A DNA stretch of 64,000 bases, from the NCBI RefSeq assembly GCF_026341035.1, contig NZ_JAPEOQ010000001.1, positions 4,030,001-4,094,000 of the forward strand. The letters are read 5' to 3'. The number at the start of each line of letters is the position of its first letter. The stretch's first letter is position 1. The stretch comes from Streptomyces sp. NBC_01016. Its GTDB lineage: Bacteria; Actinomycetota; Actinomycetes; Streptomycetales; Streptomycetaceae. Below, in pieces: positions 24,341 through 33,249 of the stretch. The notes under the pieces are model-generated. The model saw only the letters and a list, made by a program, of their open reading frames with translations, was not told the DNA's origin and did no database searches. The position numbers were made by a program, and so were the translations under genes.

Positions 24341-25358
24341 CTGTCTGTCCCTTTGCGGCCGCTCGCTGTGCCTGCGGCGAGCAGCCGAACCAGCGGCGGC
24401 AGGAGCGGCTGAAGCTGCTCTGCTCGCTGTACCCGAGCACGTCGGCGAGTTGGGCGAGCGGCATCGCCGTCGTGCGCAGATACCGGTCGGCGAGTTCGTG
24501 GCGCACGTCGTCGACGATCTCCTGGAACGTCGTCCCGTGCGCCGCCAACTGCCGTTGCAGAGTGCGGGGGTGGAGGGCGAAGCTGTCCGCCACGTCCTCC
24601 AGGCTGAACCGCCGGGTGGGCAGCGCGCGCTTGACCGTGCTGCGCACCTCGGCGGGCAGTCCGTTGCCGAGGGCGCCGCCGACCATGCCGCTCAGATACT
24701 CGAGGGCGAGCCTGCGCACCGCCGGATCGCTGCCCTCGACCGGGCGGTTCAGCACACCGGAGGAGAAGCGGAACCCCCAGTGGTCCTGCTCGACCGCCAC
24801 CGGGCAGCCGAAGTAGTCCTCGTACGTGGCCGTGGGCGCCGCGGGCCGGTGCAGGAGGGACGCGGAGAACGGCGTGAACTCCGGCCCGATCAGGATGCGG
24901 AAGATCTGCAGGCTGGTGCCCAGGGACAGTTCGCCGATCTGCGCCACGTCGATCAGCGTGCGCAGCACGCGCGGGCGGATGCGGAAGTGGTACTCGGTCT
25001 CCGCCCCCGCCGTCTCCACGGCGATCTCGATCGCAGGGCTGTACTGGTAGAGGAACCGGGCGATGCCGTCCAGCGCGTCGCCCACCGATGTGGCGTGCCG
25101 CGCGATGACGCCGACCGGGCCGAGGATGTCCAGGCCCTGGTGCGCGGAGAGCCGCAGCCCGAGGTCGGGGCAGTCGTGCCGCCTGGCCGCGAGGTCGAGG
25201 ACCGTGACCAGCGCGCGGTACGAGATGTAGTCGTCCGGGTCGCTGATCGCCTCGGGCCGGATGCCGGCCTGCCGCAGCAGCGGTTCGGCCTGCCCGCCGA
25301 GCGAGCCCACCAGCGCGGGAAAGCCGGTGAGGGAACTGGAACGGATCAGCGAACTCAT
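24333..25358 (-). CDS. AraC-family regulator with arabinose-binding-type N-domain (OruR-like)
   Basis: Transcription factor of 341 residues: an N-terminal ligand-sensing domain of the PF12625 type (about residues 20-200, with R-Q-A-G-I-R-P-E-A-I and L-G-L-R-L-S-A-H-Q-G) and a C-terminal AraC double helix-turn-helix (R-F-S-L-E-D-V-A-D-S-F-A-L-H-P-R-T-L-Q-R-Q-L and L-A-Q-L-A-D-V-L-G-Y-S-E-Q-S-S-F-S-R). Start at 25358; the upstream ATG at 25430 would run through the operator. It is divergent from the SDR operon, and the motif at 25378-25395 begins 20 bases before its start. It is the best candidate regulator for the cluster up to 34.8 kb. Confidence 0.9.
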   Translation of the reverse strand: MSSLIRSSSLTGFPALVGSLGGQAEPLLRQAGIRPEAISDPDDYISYRALVTVLDLAARRHDCPDLGLRLSAHQGLDILGPVGVIARHATSVGDALDGIARFLYQYSPAIEIAVETAGAETEYHFRIRPRVLRTLIDVAQIGELSLGTSLQIFRILIGPEFTPFSASLLHRPAAPTATYEDYFGCPVAVEQDHWGFRFSSGVLNRPVEGSDPAVRRLALEYLSGMVGGALGNGLPAEVRSTVKRALPTRRFSLEDVADSFALHPRTLQRQLAAHGTTFQEIVDDVRHELADRYLRTTAMPLAQLADVLGYSEQSSFSRSCRRWFGCSPQAQRAAAKGQTGL

Positions 25359-25377
25359 GTCGCCAAGTGTCAAATTC

Positions 25378-25395
25378 TTGTCGTCCGACGTCAAG
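25378..25395 (+). promoter_or_regulatory. AraC-regulon motif, copy 1 (AraC/SDR divergent region)
   Basis: TTGTCGTCCGACGTCAAG, with the preceding C, is an 8-of-9 palindrome and is followed by ACG. The same pattern TTGTCnnnnGWCGTCAAG occurs at 33178 and 33250. It lies between the divergent AraC and SDR starts, suited to autoregulation and operon control. Confidence 0.65.
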
Positions 25396-25465
25396 ACGTG
25401 ACGGGCAATGAGTCGCAAGCTGGGGGCCATTCACTTTTCCGGATCCGGAGCAAGGGAGCCCTCGG

Positions 25466-26182
25466 ATGCCCGTCGACTTCGACGTGTCAGGCAAGACTGT
25501 TCTCATCACCGGTGGCCGTGGGGGCATCGGCGGCGCGATCGCCGCGGCGTTCGTGGAGGCCGGCGCACAGGTGATCGCCACGGATGTCTCACCGGTTCCG
25601 GCCGAGCCCCGCAAGGGCATCGACGACCGCGTCCTCGACGTGCGCGACGCCGACGCCGTCACCGCTCTCGCCGAGGGCCTCGACCGGCTCGACGTGCTGG
25701 TGCAGTGCGCGGGCCGCGCCGTGCCCATGGAGGAGTACGAGCTGGCGACCTTCGAGGAGGTCATCGGCATCCACCTCACCGGTTCGTTCTCGATGGCGAC
25801 CGCGCTGCGCCCGCTGCTCGCGGCCTCCGGCGGCAGCGTCCTCAACGTCGGCTCCATGTACAGCTACTTCGGCTCCCCGCTGGTGCCCGCCTACGGCGCC
25901 GCGAAGGCCGCCGTCGTACAGCTGACGAAGACCCTCGCGCTCGCCTGGGCCGCCGACGGCATCCGCGTCAACGGCATCGCGCCGGGCTGGATCCGCACCG
26001 CCATGACGCAGTCGCTCGACGCCCTGCCCGAGGCGGCGCAGGCGATTGTCAGCCGCATCCCGAGCGGGCAGCTCAGCGAACCGGAGGAACTGGCCGGCAC
26101 CGCCCTGTTCCTGGCCTCGCCCGCCGCCCGCCTGATCAACGGCGTGACCATCCCGGTCGACGGCGGATACAGCGCGAGCTGA
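25466..26182 (+). CDS. Short-chain dehydrogenase/reductase (SDR)
   Basis: NAD(P)-dependent oxidoreductase of 238 residues, classical SDR. Cofactor motif T-G-G-R-G-G-I-G at 15-22, N-A-G-equivalent C-A-G at 81-83, catalytic S130, Y143 and K147 in Y-G-A-A-K, and a family C-terminus N-G-V-T-I-P-V-D-G-G-Y. D40 after the second strand favours NAD+. It opens a four-gene plus-strand run (SDR, alcohol dehydrogenase, cupin, DUF1254) that ends at a strong terminator. In that setting it probably oxidises an alcohol intermediate to a ketone. Confidence 0.92.
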   Translation: MPVDFDVSGKTVLITGGRGGIGGAIAAAFVEAGAQVIATDVSPVPAEPRKGIDDRVLDVRDADAVTALAEGLDRLDVLVQCAGRAVPMEEYELATFEEVIGIHLTGSFSMATALRPLLAASGGSVLNVGSMYSYFGSPLVPAYGAAKAAVVQLTKTLALAWAADGIRVNGIAPGWIRTAMTQSLDALPEAAQAIVSRIPSGQLSEPEELAGTALFLASPAARLINGVTIPVDGGYSAS

Positions 26183-26234
26183 CCCGAGTCCCGCTGCGGT
26201 CCACGTCCTGCCGTCCCGTCGAATGAGGAACCCC

Positions 26235-27323
26235 ATGACGATGCAAGCGGTCATCCTGAAGGACAACGCGCTCGAACTCGCCGAGGTGCCCGTCCCCGAA
26301 CCCGGCCCCGGCGAAGTTCTGGTCAAGACGCTCGCCAACGGCATCTGCGGTTCGGACCTGCACTGCGTGACGCACAGCCACGCGCTCGCCGCCGGTGTGA
26401 AGGCCGTGACCGGCGCCGACCTGCTCGACCCGGCCAAGCCGGTCGTGATGGGCCACGAGTTCTGCGCCGAGGTCGTGCGGAACGGTCCGGGCACGCAGGG
26501 CACGCACCAGCCCGGCGCGCGGGTCGTGTCGCCGCCCATGCTCGCCCGCCCCGCCCCGGTCAACCTCGGCTTCGGCGGCGTCGAGGCGCCCGGCGGCTAC
26601 GCCGAGTACATGGTGCTCACCGAGGCGCTGATGATGCCGGTGCCCGACCACCTGTCCAGCGAAGTGGCCTCGCTCACCGAGCCGTTGGCCGTCGCGCTGC
26701 ACGCCGTGAACCGTGGCGCGCTCGGCGCGGACGACGTCCCCGTCGTCATCGGCTGCGGCCCGATCGGCCTCGCGGTCATCGCCGTACTGAAGATGCGCGG
26801 CGTAGGACCGATCATCGCCGCCGACTTCTCCCCTGCGCGGCGCGCTCTCGCCGCCGAGATGGGCGCCGACATCGTCGTCGACCCGCGCGAGACCTCCCCG
26901 TACGACTCGTGGCACGAGGTCGCGGCCGTCGACGACCAGGCCCGCTACGGGCGGCAGACCGCGCTCTTCCCCGAGCTGCCGTTCCGCCCGTCGGTGGTCT
27001 TCGAGTGCGTCGGCGTACCGGGCGTCATCCAGCAGGTGCTCGCCGGCGCCCCGGCCTGCTCGCGGGTCGTCGTCGCCGGCCTCTGCATGGCCGAGGACAC
27101 GTTCCTGCCGACCTTCGGAGTGCTCAAGGAGATCGACCTGGTCTTCTCGCTCTACTACTCGGTCGAGGAGTTCGCGCAGACCCTCGGCCACCTCGCCGCC
27201 GGGGAGCTGCGCGCCGAGCCGCTCATCACCGGCCGGGTCGGTCTCGCCGGTGTCCCGGCCGCCTGCGCGGGCCTCGCCGACCCGGACAAGGACGCCAAGG
27301 TCGTCATCGTCCCGGGACTCTGA
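26235..27323 (+). CDS. Zinc-type alcohol dehydrogenase (MDR family)
   Basis: Medium-chain dehydrogenase of 362 residues. Catalytic zinc site C38 with G-H-E at 73-75, and nucleotide-binding V-I-G-C-G-P-I-G-L-A-V in the middle. The structural-zinc cysteine quartet normally found near residues 95-110 is absent; that stretch is P-P-M-L-A-R-P-A-P-V, so the lobe differs from classical ADH. Start at 26235 has GAGGA six bases upstream. It follows the SDR gene by 52 bases and precedes the cupin gene by 60, in one operon. Confidence 0.9.
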   Translation: MTMQAVILKDNALELAEVPVPEPGPGEVLVKTLANGICGSDLHCVTHSHALAAGVKAVTGADLLDPAKPVVMGHEFCAEVVRNGPGTQGTHQPGARVVSPPMLARPAPVNLGFGGVEAPGGYAEYMVLTEALMMPVPDHLSSEVASLTEPLAVALHAVNRGALGADDVPVVIGCGPIGLAVIAVLKMRGVGPIIAADFSPARRALAAEMGADIVVDPRETSPYDSWHEVAAVDDQARYGRQTALFPELPFRPSVVFECVGVPGVIQQVLAGAPACSRVVVAGLCMAEDTFLPTFGVLKEIDLVFSLYYSVEEFAQTLGHLAAGELRAEPLITGRVGLAGVPAACAGLADPDKDAKVVIVPGL

Positions 27324-27383
27324 CCGACCCCAACCGACCAACCCCAACAGCCGTACACACCACACGAATTGAGGAGACAGCAG

Positions 27384-27920
27384 ATGGCCGACCAGCCTTC
27401 CGCCGCCAAGCTTCCCGTCATGTCGCTCCCGCAGGGCGAGCTGCTGACGCTGAACGTCAACGACATCCCCGTCATCAAGGACTCGCTCGGCCCGGGCATC
27501 CACTACCAGCCGCTCTTCCTCGACCCCGAGGTCGGCGTCTGGGTCGTGCTCGCCCACTTCGCCCCGGGCGCCGAGCTGCCGATTCACCTGCACACCGGCG
27601 CCGTGCACGCCTACACCCTCAAGGGCTCCTGGGCCTACCGCGAGTACCCGGACCAGCCGCAGACCGAGGGTTCGTACCTGTACGAGCCCGGCGCCTCGGT
27701 CCACAAGCTGTACGCGTCGGAGGACAACACCGAGGACACAGTCGTCCTGTACGTCGTCTACGGCGCCAACATCAACTTCACGGACGAGGGCCAGTTCCAC
27801 TCCGTCCTGGACGCCGTGACCATCCAGGGCCTCACCCAGCAGCTCGCCGCCGCGCAGGGCCTCGACGTCAACTACCTGACGGGCGGCGCCGCCCGCTACG
27901 CCACCCCCAAGGAGGCCTGA
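27384..27920 (+). CDS. Cupin protein, 2,4'-dihydroxyacetophenone dioxygenase-like
   Basis: Single-domain cupin of 178 residues. Likely iron ligands are H68-x-H70 in L-P-I-H-L-H and H107 in P-G-A-S-V-H-K-L. The overall layout (G-S-W-A-Y-R-E-Y, Y-E-P-G-A, D-T-V-V-L-Y-V-V-Y-G) resembles the 2,4'-dihydroxyacetophenone dioxygenase group, which cleaves the C-C bond between a carbonyl and a hydroxylated carbon to give two carboxylic acids. GAGGAGA precedes the ATG. Five bases separate it from the DUF1254 gene. The cleavage role in this pathway is an inference from family and neighbours. Confidence 0.8.
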   Translation: MADQPSAAKLPVMSLPQGELLTLNVNDIPVIKDSLGPGIHYQPLFLDPEVGVWVVLAHFAPGAELPIHLHTGAVHAYTLKGSWAYREYPDQPQTEGSYLYEPGASVHKLYASEDNTEDTVVLYVVYGANINFTDEGQFHSVLDAVTIQGLTQQLAAAQGLDVNYLTGGAARYATPKEA

Positions 27921-27925
27921 GCCGC

Positions 27926-29305
27926 ATGGGTGCCACCGGAGCCGCCCGCGAGGCGGGAGGGGTGCCGCCGGGCACGGTGATGACACCGGAGTTCGCGCGG
28001 CTGCTCGCGCGGGACATCTATGTGTGGGGCTGGCCGATCGTCAACGCCTTCCACCGCCGCGCCTCCTTCGCCGCGGCTCCGGAACCCGGCCTCGTGGACG
28101 GCGTCCTGCCGGCCGCCCCCATCGGCCATGTGGCGATGCTGACCGGGTACGTCGACCCGTCGCAGCGCTGGGTGGCCCATCCCAACCAGGACGTCGTCTA
28201 CGGCTTCGGCTACGGCGCGGTGGACGACGACCCGGTCGTCATCCAGGTGCCGGACTTCGGCGACCGCTACTGGGTCTGCGCCCTCTACGACGCCCGCAGC
28301 GAGGAGTTCTCCCGGCTCGGCCTCCAGTACGGCACGGAGCCCGGCAACTACCTTGTCGTCGGACCGAATTGGGACGGGGAGGTGCCCGACGGCATCACCG
28401 CCGTCCTGCGCTCTCCCACCGAGCTGGTGGCCATGGGCCCCCGGGTGTTCCTCGACGACACCCCCGAGGACCTGGAAGCCGTCCAGCCGCTCCTCAACCA
28501 GATGGCCATCCATCCGCTCAGCGCCCACACCGGCAGCCCGCGGACCGTGGACTGGCGCAAGGTCCCGCACTTCCCCGGCGGGGACACCTCGGCGGGGGAG
28601 CGCCAGTGGGTCGACCCGGAGACGTTCTTCGACGAGCTGCCCGGCATCCTCGACCGCGTGCCGCCGCTGCCGGGTGAGGAGTCCCGGTACGCGATGATGC
28701 GGGCGCTGCTCGCCGCGGCCGACTCCGACCCCGACGTCGCGGCGGCGGCGCGGGAGGCCGCCGTCGAGACGGAGGCCGCGGTCATCGCGCCGCTCTTCCA
28801 CTTCCGTACCAACGGCACACGCCTGGACGGGGGTTGGAACACTCCGCTCAACGTGGCGCGCTGGGGCTTCGACTACCTGACGCGCACGGCGACGGCGAAA
28901 TCCAACATGTACGTCAACCAGCCCGAGGAGACCCGCTACTTCTTCCTGGAGTACGACAGCCAGGACCGGCGCCTCGACGGCGACAAGCGCTACACGATCA
29001 CGTTCCCGGCCGGACAGATCCCGCCGGTGGACGGCTTCTGGTCGCTCACGCTCTACAACCCGGAGCACTTCTTCGCCCCGAACGAGCTCGGCCGCTACTC
29101 GCTCGGGACGAAGAGCGGGTCCATGACGTACGCGGCCGACGGCTCGCTCACGCTCCACATCCAGCACGAGCCGCCCGCCGAGGGGCAGCGGGCCAACTGG
29201 CTACCGGCTCCCCGCGGCGCGTTCGAGCTGACGCTGCGTGCCTACTGGCCCAAGTCCGTTATCACCGACGGGAGTTGGACGCCGCCGCCGGTGCATCAGG
29301 TGTGA
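27926..29305 (+). CDS. DUF1254/DUF1214 domain protein
   Basis: Protein of 459 residues with an N-terminal DUF1254 region (D-I-Y-V-W-G-W-P-I-V-N, H-P-N-Q-D-V-V-Y-G-F) and C-terminal DUF1214 (Y-T-I-T-F-P-A-G-Q-I-P-P-V-D-G-F-W-S-L-T-L-Y, N-E-L-G-R-Y-S-L-G). No signal peptide or membrane segment is visible here, although many relatives are exported. Biochemical function of the family is unsettled. It is the last gene of the SDR operon, starting five bases after the cupin gene, and is followed at once by a perfect 21-bp stem-loop. Confidence 0.88.
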   Translation: MGATGAAREAGGVPPGTVMTPEFARLLARDIYVWGWPIVNAFHRRASFAAAPEPGLVDGVLPAAPIGHVAMLTGYVDPSQRWVAHPNQDVVYGFGYGAVDDDPVVIQVPDFGDRYWVCALYDARSEEFSRLGLQYGTEPGNYLVVGPNWDGEVPDGITAVLRSPTELVAMGPRVFLDDTPEDLEAVQPLLNQMAIHPLSAHTGSPRTVDWRKVPHFPGGDTSAGERQWVDPETFFDELPGILDRVPPLPGEESRYAMMRALLAAADSDPDVAAAAREAAVETEAAVIAPLFHFRTNGTRLDGGWNTPLNVARWGFDYLTRTATAKSNMYVNQPEETRYFFLEYDSQDRRLDGDKRYTITFPAGQIPPVDGFWSLTLYNPEHFFAPNELGRYSLGTKSGSMTYAADGSLTLHIQHEPPAEGQRANWLPAPRGAFELTLRAYWPKSVITDGSWTPPPVHQV

Positions 29306-29307
29306 GG

Positions 29308-29354
29308 CGGCAGAAGGCCCCGGGTGCGAATTCCGCACCCGGGGCCTTCTGCCG
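29308..29354. terminator. Perfect 21-bp bidirectional terminator stem
   Basis: Arms 29308-29328 and 29334-29354 are exact reverse complements around a five-base loop AATTC. It lies two bases after the DUF1254 stop and eight bases beyond the sulfatase stop, so it can end both convergent operons. Confidence 0.9.
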
Positions 29355-29362
29355 TTCCCGCT

Positions 29363-31696
29363 CTACTGGAGCGAGGCCTTGGCCTTCGCCTCGCCCACCG
29401 GGTCCCGGTGCGCGTCGTCACCGCTGCCCAGGACGGCCTTGTGGATGCGGCCGCCGGTGAACACGCCGCGGTCCGTGCCGTAGTCGTCGGTGACCGGGTT
29501 GCCGTTGTCCTCACCGATGTCGAGGCCGTCCGTCATGTGGTAAATGAACGGCACCGTGTGCTCCAGGCGGGTCGAACCGGCCGGCTTGCCGTCGACGAAC
29601 AGCTCACCGAGGCCGCCCTTGCCGACGCCCCCGCCGTCGTACGTGAAGCGGTAGCGCAGCTCGTGCCGGCCCGGGGCCAGCCGCTCCGGCGCGGCGATCT
29701 CGTACCGCTCGACGTCCACCCAGCTGTAGTGGAACACCGGCACGCCCTCGCGCAGATACAGCGCCCACCCCGCGAACCGGCTGCCCTGCGCCACGATCAC
29801 GCCGCGCGCCGGTTCCTCGGTCACCTCGATGTCCGCGGTCAGCGTCCAGGAGCGGTTGCGGGTGGAGGGCAGCACCGACTCGTGCAGGGCGCGCATGCCC
29901 GGGTAGAGGGAGACCGACGTCGTGCTGCCGACCGTGGGCCGGCCCACCTCCTCGCTGAAGACCCGGGTCGCCTTGCGGTCGTCGAGCGGGAAGACGTTGT
30001 ACTTGGCGCCCTCGATGAGGAACAGCTCCTTGAGCCGCTCCAGCTTGTCCGGCATCTCGCCGGCGAGGTCGCGCGCCTGGGCGTGGTCGCCGGGCGCGTA
30101 CAGCTCCCAGGTGTCCTCGCTGAACGGCCGCTGCTCGCCAGCGAGTTCCCACGGCACCTCGTGCTTGGTGCAGGCGGACCAGCCGTCGTGGTAGATCCCG
30201 CGGTTGCCGAAGATCTCGAAGTACTGGGTGGTGTGCCGCTCGGGAGCGTTCGCGTCGTTCAGCGCGTACGCGAACGAGACGCCCTCCATGGGCTTCTGTG
30301 CCACGCCGTTGACCGACGTCGGCTCGGGGATGCCCGCCAGGTCGAGGAGGGTCGGCGCCACGTCGTTGACGTGCGTGAACTGCTCGCGGATACCGCCGGG
30401 TTGGGTGATCCCGGCCGGCCAGTGCACGATCGTGCCGACGCGCGTGCCGCCCCAGTGGGAGGCCATCTGCTTCGTCCACTGGTACGGGGTGTTCATGGCG
30501 TGCGCCCAGCCCACCGGGTAGTGGTTGTAGAGGCCCGGGCCGCCGAGCTCGTCGACGCGCTCCAGCATCGACTCCACGCTCGCGGGGACGACGTTGTACG
30601 TCGCGTACTCGTTGACGCAGCCGTCGGGACCCGCCTCGGCGCTGGCGCCGTTGTCGCCCATGACGTACAGGATCAGGGTGTCGTCGAGCAGGCCCATCTC
30701 CTCCAGGGCGTCCACGACCCGGCCGACCTGCGCGTCGGTGTGCGTCGCCATGCCGGCGTACGCCTCCATCATCCGCGTGTAGAGCCGCTTCGCGTCCTCG
30801 GACTGGTCGGCCCAGGCCTGGATCTCGTCGGGCCGCGCGCTCAGGTCGCAGTCCTCGGGGACGATGCCGAGGTCCTTCATCTTCGCGAGCGTCCGCTCGC
30901 GCTGCTCGTCCCAGCCGTGGTCGAAGGCGCCGCGGTAGGCGTCGATGTACTCCTGCGGCGCCTGGAGCGGTGAGTGGCAGGCGCCGAACGCGAGATAGCC
31001 GAAGAACGGCTGGTCGGGGGTGACGGCCTGCTGCTCGCGGATGTCGGCGATGGCCCGGTCGGCGAGGTCCTCGCTGAGGTGGTAGCCGGGCTCGGTGGGG
31101 GTGGTGATCGGGGTGGTGCCCTCGTACAGGTTCGGGTACCACTGGTCGGTCTCGGCGCCCATGAAGCCGTAGAAGCGCTCGAAGCCCTCGCCGGTCGGCC
31201 AGCGGTCGTAAGGGCCCGAGCGGGAGGTCTCCCAGACCGGAGTCTGGTGCCACTTGCCGAACGCGAAGGTGTTGTAGCCGTTGCGGCGCAGGATCTCGGG
31301 GATCGGGGCGCAGGAGTCGGGCCGGGAGGACGTGTATCCGTCGTGGCTGGTGGCGAGTTCGGTGATGCCGGCGGCACCGACGGTGTGATGGTTGCGGCCG
31401 GTCAGCAGCGAGGCCCGGGTGGGCGAGCAGATCGCCGTGGTGTGGAACCGGTTGAGGCGCAGGCCGCCCTCCGCGAGCCGCTCGGCGGTGGGCATGGAGC
31501 ACGGGCCGCCGTACGAGGACGAGGCGCCGAAGCCCATGTCGTCGACGAGGATCATCAGCACGTTGGGGGCGCCCTTCGGCGGGCGGATCCGATCCAGCGG
31601 CGCGGGCTGCGCCGCGTCCCGCACGTCCATCGGTGTGGCGTGCGGACGCTTCGGCTGCTGGATCGGGAGGGTGGCACGGTAGGCCGGGTTCACCAC
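29363..31696 (-). CDS. Type I (formylglycine) arylsulfatase
   Basis: Large sulfatase of 777 residues that hydrolyses a sulfate ester. The formylglycine signature C90-S-P-T-R-A-S-L-L-T-G-R-N is intact, with metal-binding D52-D53 (V-D-D-M-G), F-G-K-W-H and M-G-D-N-G-A. A C-terminal beta-rich extension of about 200 residues follows the catalytic core. There is no signal peptide, so the enzyme should be cytosolic and need its substrate imported. GTG start with AAAGGA upstream. It follows the MFS gene by 57 bases on the minus strand, forming a transporter-sulfatase operon that faces the SDR operon. Confidence 0.94.
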   Translation of the reverse strand: MVNPAYRATLPIQQPKRPHATPMDVRDAAQPAPLDRIRPPKGAPNVLMILVDDMGFGASSSYGGPCSMPTAERLAEGGLRLNRFHTTAICSPTRASLLTGRNHHTVGAAGITELATSHDGYTSSRPDSCAPIPEILRRNGYNTFAFGKWHQTPVWETSRSGPYDRWPTGEGFERFYGFMGAETDQWYPNLYEGTTPITTPTEPGYHLSEDLADRAIADIREQQAVTPDQPFFGYLAFGACHSPLQAPQEYIDAYRGAFDHGWDEQRERTLAKMKDLGIVPEDCDLSARPDEIQAWADQSEDAKRLYTRMMEAYAGMATHTDAQVGRVVDALEEMGLLDDTLILYVMGDNGASAEAGPDGCVNEYATYNVVPASVESMLERVDELGGPGLYNHYPVGWAHAMNTPYQWTKQMASHWGGTRVGTIVHWPAGITQPGGIREQFTHVNDVAPTLLDLAGIPEPTSVNGVAQKPMEGVSFAYALNDANAPERHTTQYFEIFGNRGIYHDGWSACTKHEVPWELAGEQRPFSEDTWELYAPGDHAQARDLAGEMPDKLERLKELFLIEGAKYNVFPLDDRKATRVFSEEVGRPTVGSTTSVSLYPGMRALHESVLPSTRNRSWTLTADIEVTEEPARGVIVAQGSRFAGWALYLREGVPVFHYSWVDVERYEIAAPERLAPGRHELRYRFTYDGGGVGKGGLGELFVDGKPAGSTRLEHTVPFIYHMTDGLDIGEDNGNPVTDDYGTDRGVFTGGRIHKAVLGSGDDAHRDPVGEAKAKASLQ

Positions 31697-31753
31697 GGGG
31701 GTGGTCCTTTCGGGATGTGCGGGTGGTGCGGGTGGTGCGGTGGGACTCGCGGG

Positions 31754-33094
31754 TCAGGCGTCGGCGGGGCGTACGTCTGGAGCCTTCGTCAGGCCCGCGA
31801 CGGCGCGGCGGTAACGCAGCACCAGCGGAACGGTGGTCAACAGGAGCAGGCCGGGCAGGACGGAGAAGCCGAGCCGCAGGCCTTCGAGGGCGGTCGCCGA
31901 CTGGGTCACCGGATGGTCGAGGGTGGCGGACGCGTAGCCGGTCAACGAGAGGACGACCGTGTAGCAGAGCGGGCCGAGCGCGTGCCCGGCCGTGTCGACC
32001 GCGGTCCACACGCCGGACAGCACGCCCGCGCTGTCCTGTCCCGTGCGCTCGGCCTGGTAGCCCATGCAGTCGGTGAGCAGCGCGTACATGGCGACGAGGC
32101 CGGCGGACTGGCCGAGCGCGGGCAGCACGCTCGCCACGACGACGGCGGTCGTGCTCGCGCCCACGGCGACGTACAGGGCGAGGCCGCCGGCGATCCACAG
32201 CGCGAGACCGGCGAACAGCACCGGCACATTGCCCCAGCGGCGCGCGAGGGCACCCGCGAGGGGCACGCCGAGCGTGGAGCTGAGCGCGAACACCAGGAAG
32301 ACGGTGGCCTGTTGGTCCTTGCCGCCGAGGAAGTACGTGGCGACGTAGGGCAGGCCCGTCAGCATCATGACGGTGAACACGAAGTACAGGAACAGCACGC
32401 CGGCCAGGAGCACGAACGGCTTGTTGTCCCTGGCCGTACGGAAGGCCTCGCGCAGGGACCGCACGTCGGCGGAGGGACGCGAGCGCACGTCACGCGTGGT
32501 GGCGACCGGCAGGAGCAGCACGATGAGCAGCACCACCCCGATGATCACGGCCATGGTCCGGTACGCGGCCGGGGTGCCGTCCTTCGTGAGCAGCGGTCCG
32601 GCGACCCCGCCCACCAGCATGCCGAGCGTGAAGAAGAACGTCCGCCAGGTCATCAGCCGGGTCCGTGCCTCACCGGACTCGGCCATCTCGGCGGGCAGCG
32701 CGGTGAACGGCACCTGGAAGCACAGGTAGGCGGCGGACGCGGCGAGGAACGCGGCGAACACCCACAGGGCGGCGGCATCGCCGCGTACCGGGGAGCTGAA
32801 GGTGGCGACGAATGCGAACGGCAGGATCACCGCACCCGAGGCCATCAGCCTGCGGCGGCGCCCGGTGCGGGCCGCCTCACGGTCGCTGACCGCACCGAAC
32901 CAGGGGCTCGCCACCAGGTCGAACAGCTTCGGCACGGCGACGACGAGCCCGGCGAGCGTCGGCGGAACCCCGAGCGCGTCCGTCATGTAGATGAGCAGCA
33001 GCAGGCCGGGCAGCGTGTTGAAGGCGTTCGACGCGAGGGCGCCGACGCCCCAGCCGGCCATCCGGCGGGCGGTCAGGGGCCGCGAGTTGACCAT
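31754..33094 (-). CDS. MFS transporter (glycoside-pentoside-hexuronide cation symporter type)
   Basis: Membrane carrier of 446 residues with about 12 transmembrane helices. GPH/MelB-like features are the N-terminal P-G-L-L-L-L-I-Y-M-T-D, P-K-L-F-D-L-V-A-S-P-W-F-G-A-V-S-D and R-T-G-R-R-R-R-L. Family members bring in sugars or other solutes with a cation. The ATG at 33094 was preferred; a GTG three codons upstream is possible. Being first in the operon with the sulfatase and behind two copies of the AraC-regulon motif, it is the likely importer of the sulfate ester. Confidence 0.88.
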   Translation of the reverse strand: MVNSRPLTARRMAGWGVGALASNAFNTLPGLLLLIYMTDALGVPPTLAGLVVAVPKLFDLVASPWFGAVSDREAARTGRRRRLMASGAVILPFAFVATFSSPVRGDAAALWVFAAFLAASAAYLCFQVPFTALPAEMAESGEARTRLMTWRTFFFTLGMLVGGVAGPLLTKDGTPAAYRTMAVIIGVVLLIVLLLPVATTRDVRSRPSADVRSLREAFRTARDNKPFVLLAGVLFLYFVFTVMMLTGLPYVATYFLGGKDQQATVFLVFALSSTLGVPLAGALARRWGNVPVLFAGLALWIAGGLALYVAVGASTTAVVVASVLPALGQSAGLVAMYALLTDCMGYQAERTGQDSAGVLSGVWTAVDTAGHALGPLCYTVVLSLTGYASATLDHPVTQSATALEGLRLGFSVLPGLLLLTTVPLVLRYRRAVAGLTKAPDVRPADA

Positions 33095-33177
33095 GTCGTG
33101 CACCGTTCTTCGCGGGGGCCGAGAGGCCCTGGGAGCAGGCGTGTGCCACACGATCGCCCCGATGACACCCCCGCGCC

Positions 33178-33195
33178 TTGTCACGTGACGTCAAG
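33178..33195 (+). promoter_or_regulatory. AraC-regulon motif, copy 2
   Basis: TTGTCACGTGACGTCAAG fits TTGTCnnnnGWCGTCAAG. It lies 83 bases upstream of the MFS start in the divergent MFS/ligase region. Confidence 0.6.
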
Positions 33196-33249
33196 CACCT
33201 GTCGTCCTGGGACAAGTTGTCGGCGCCAGTGACGCGTCTCACCAGGACT

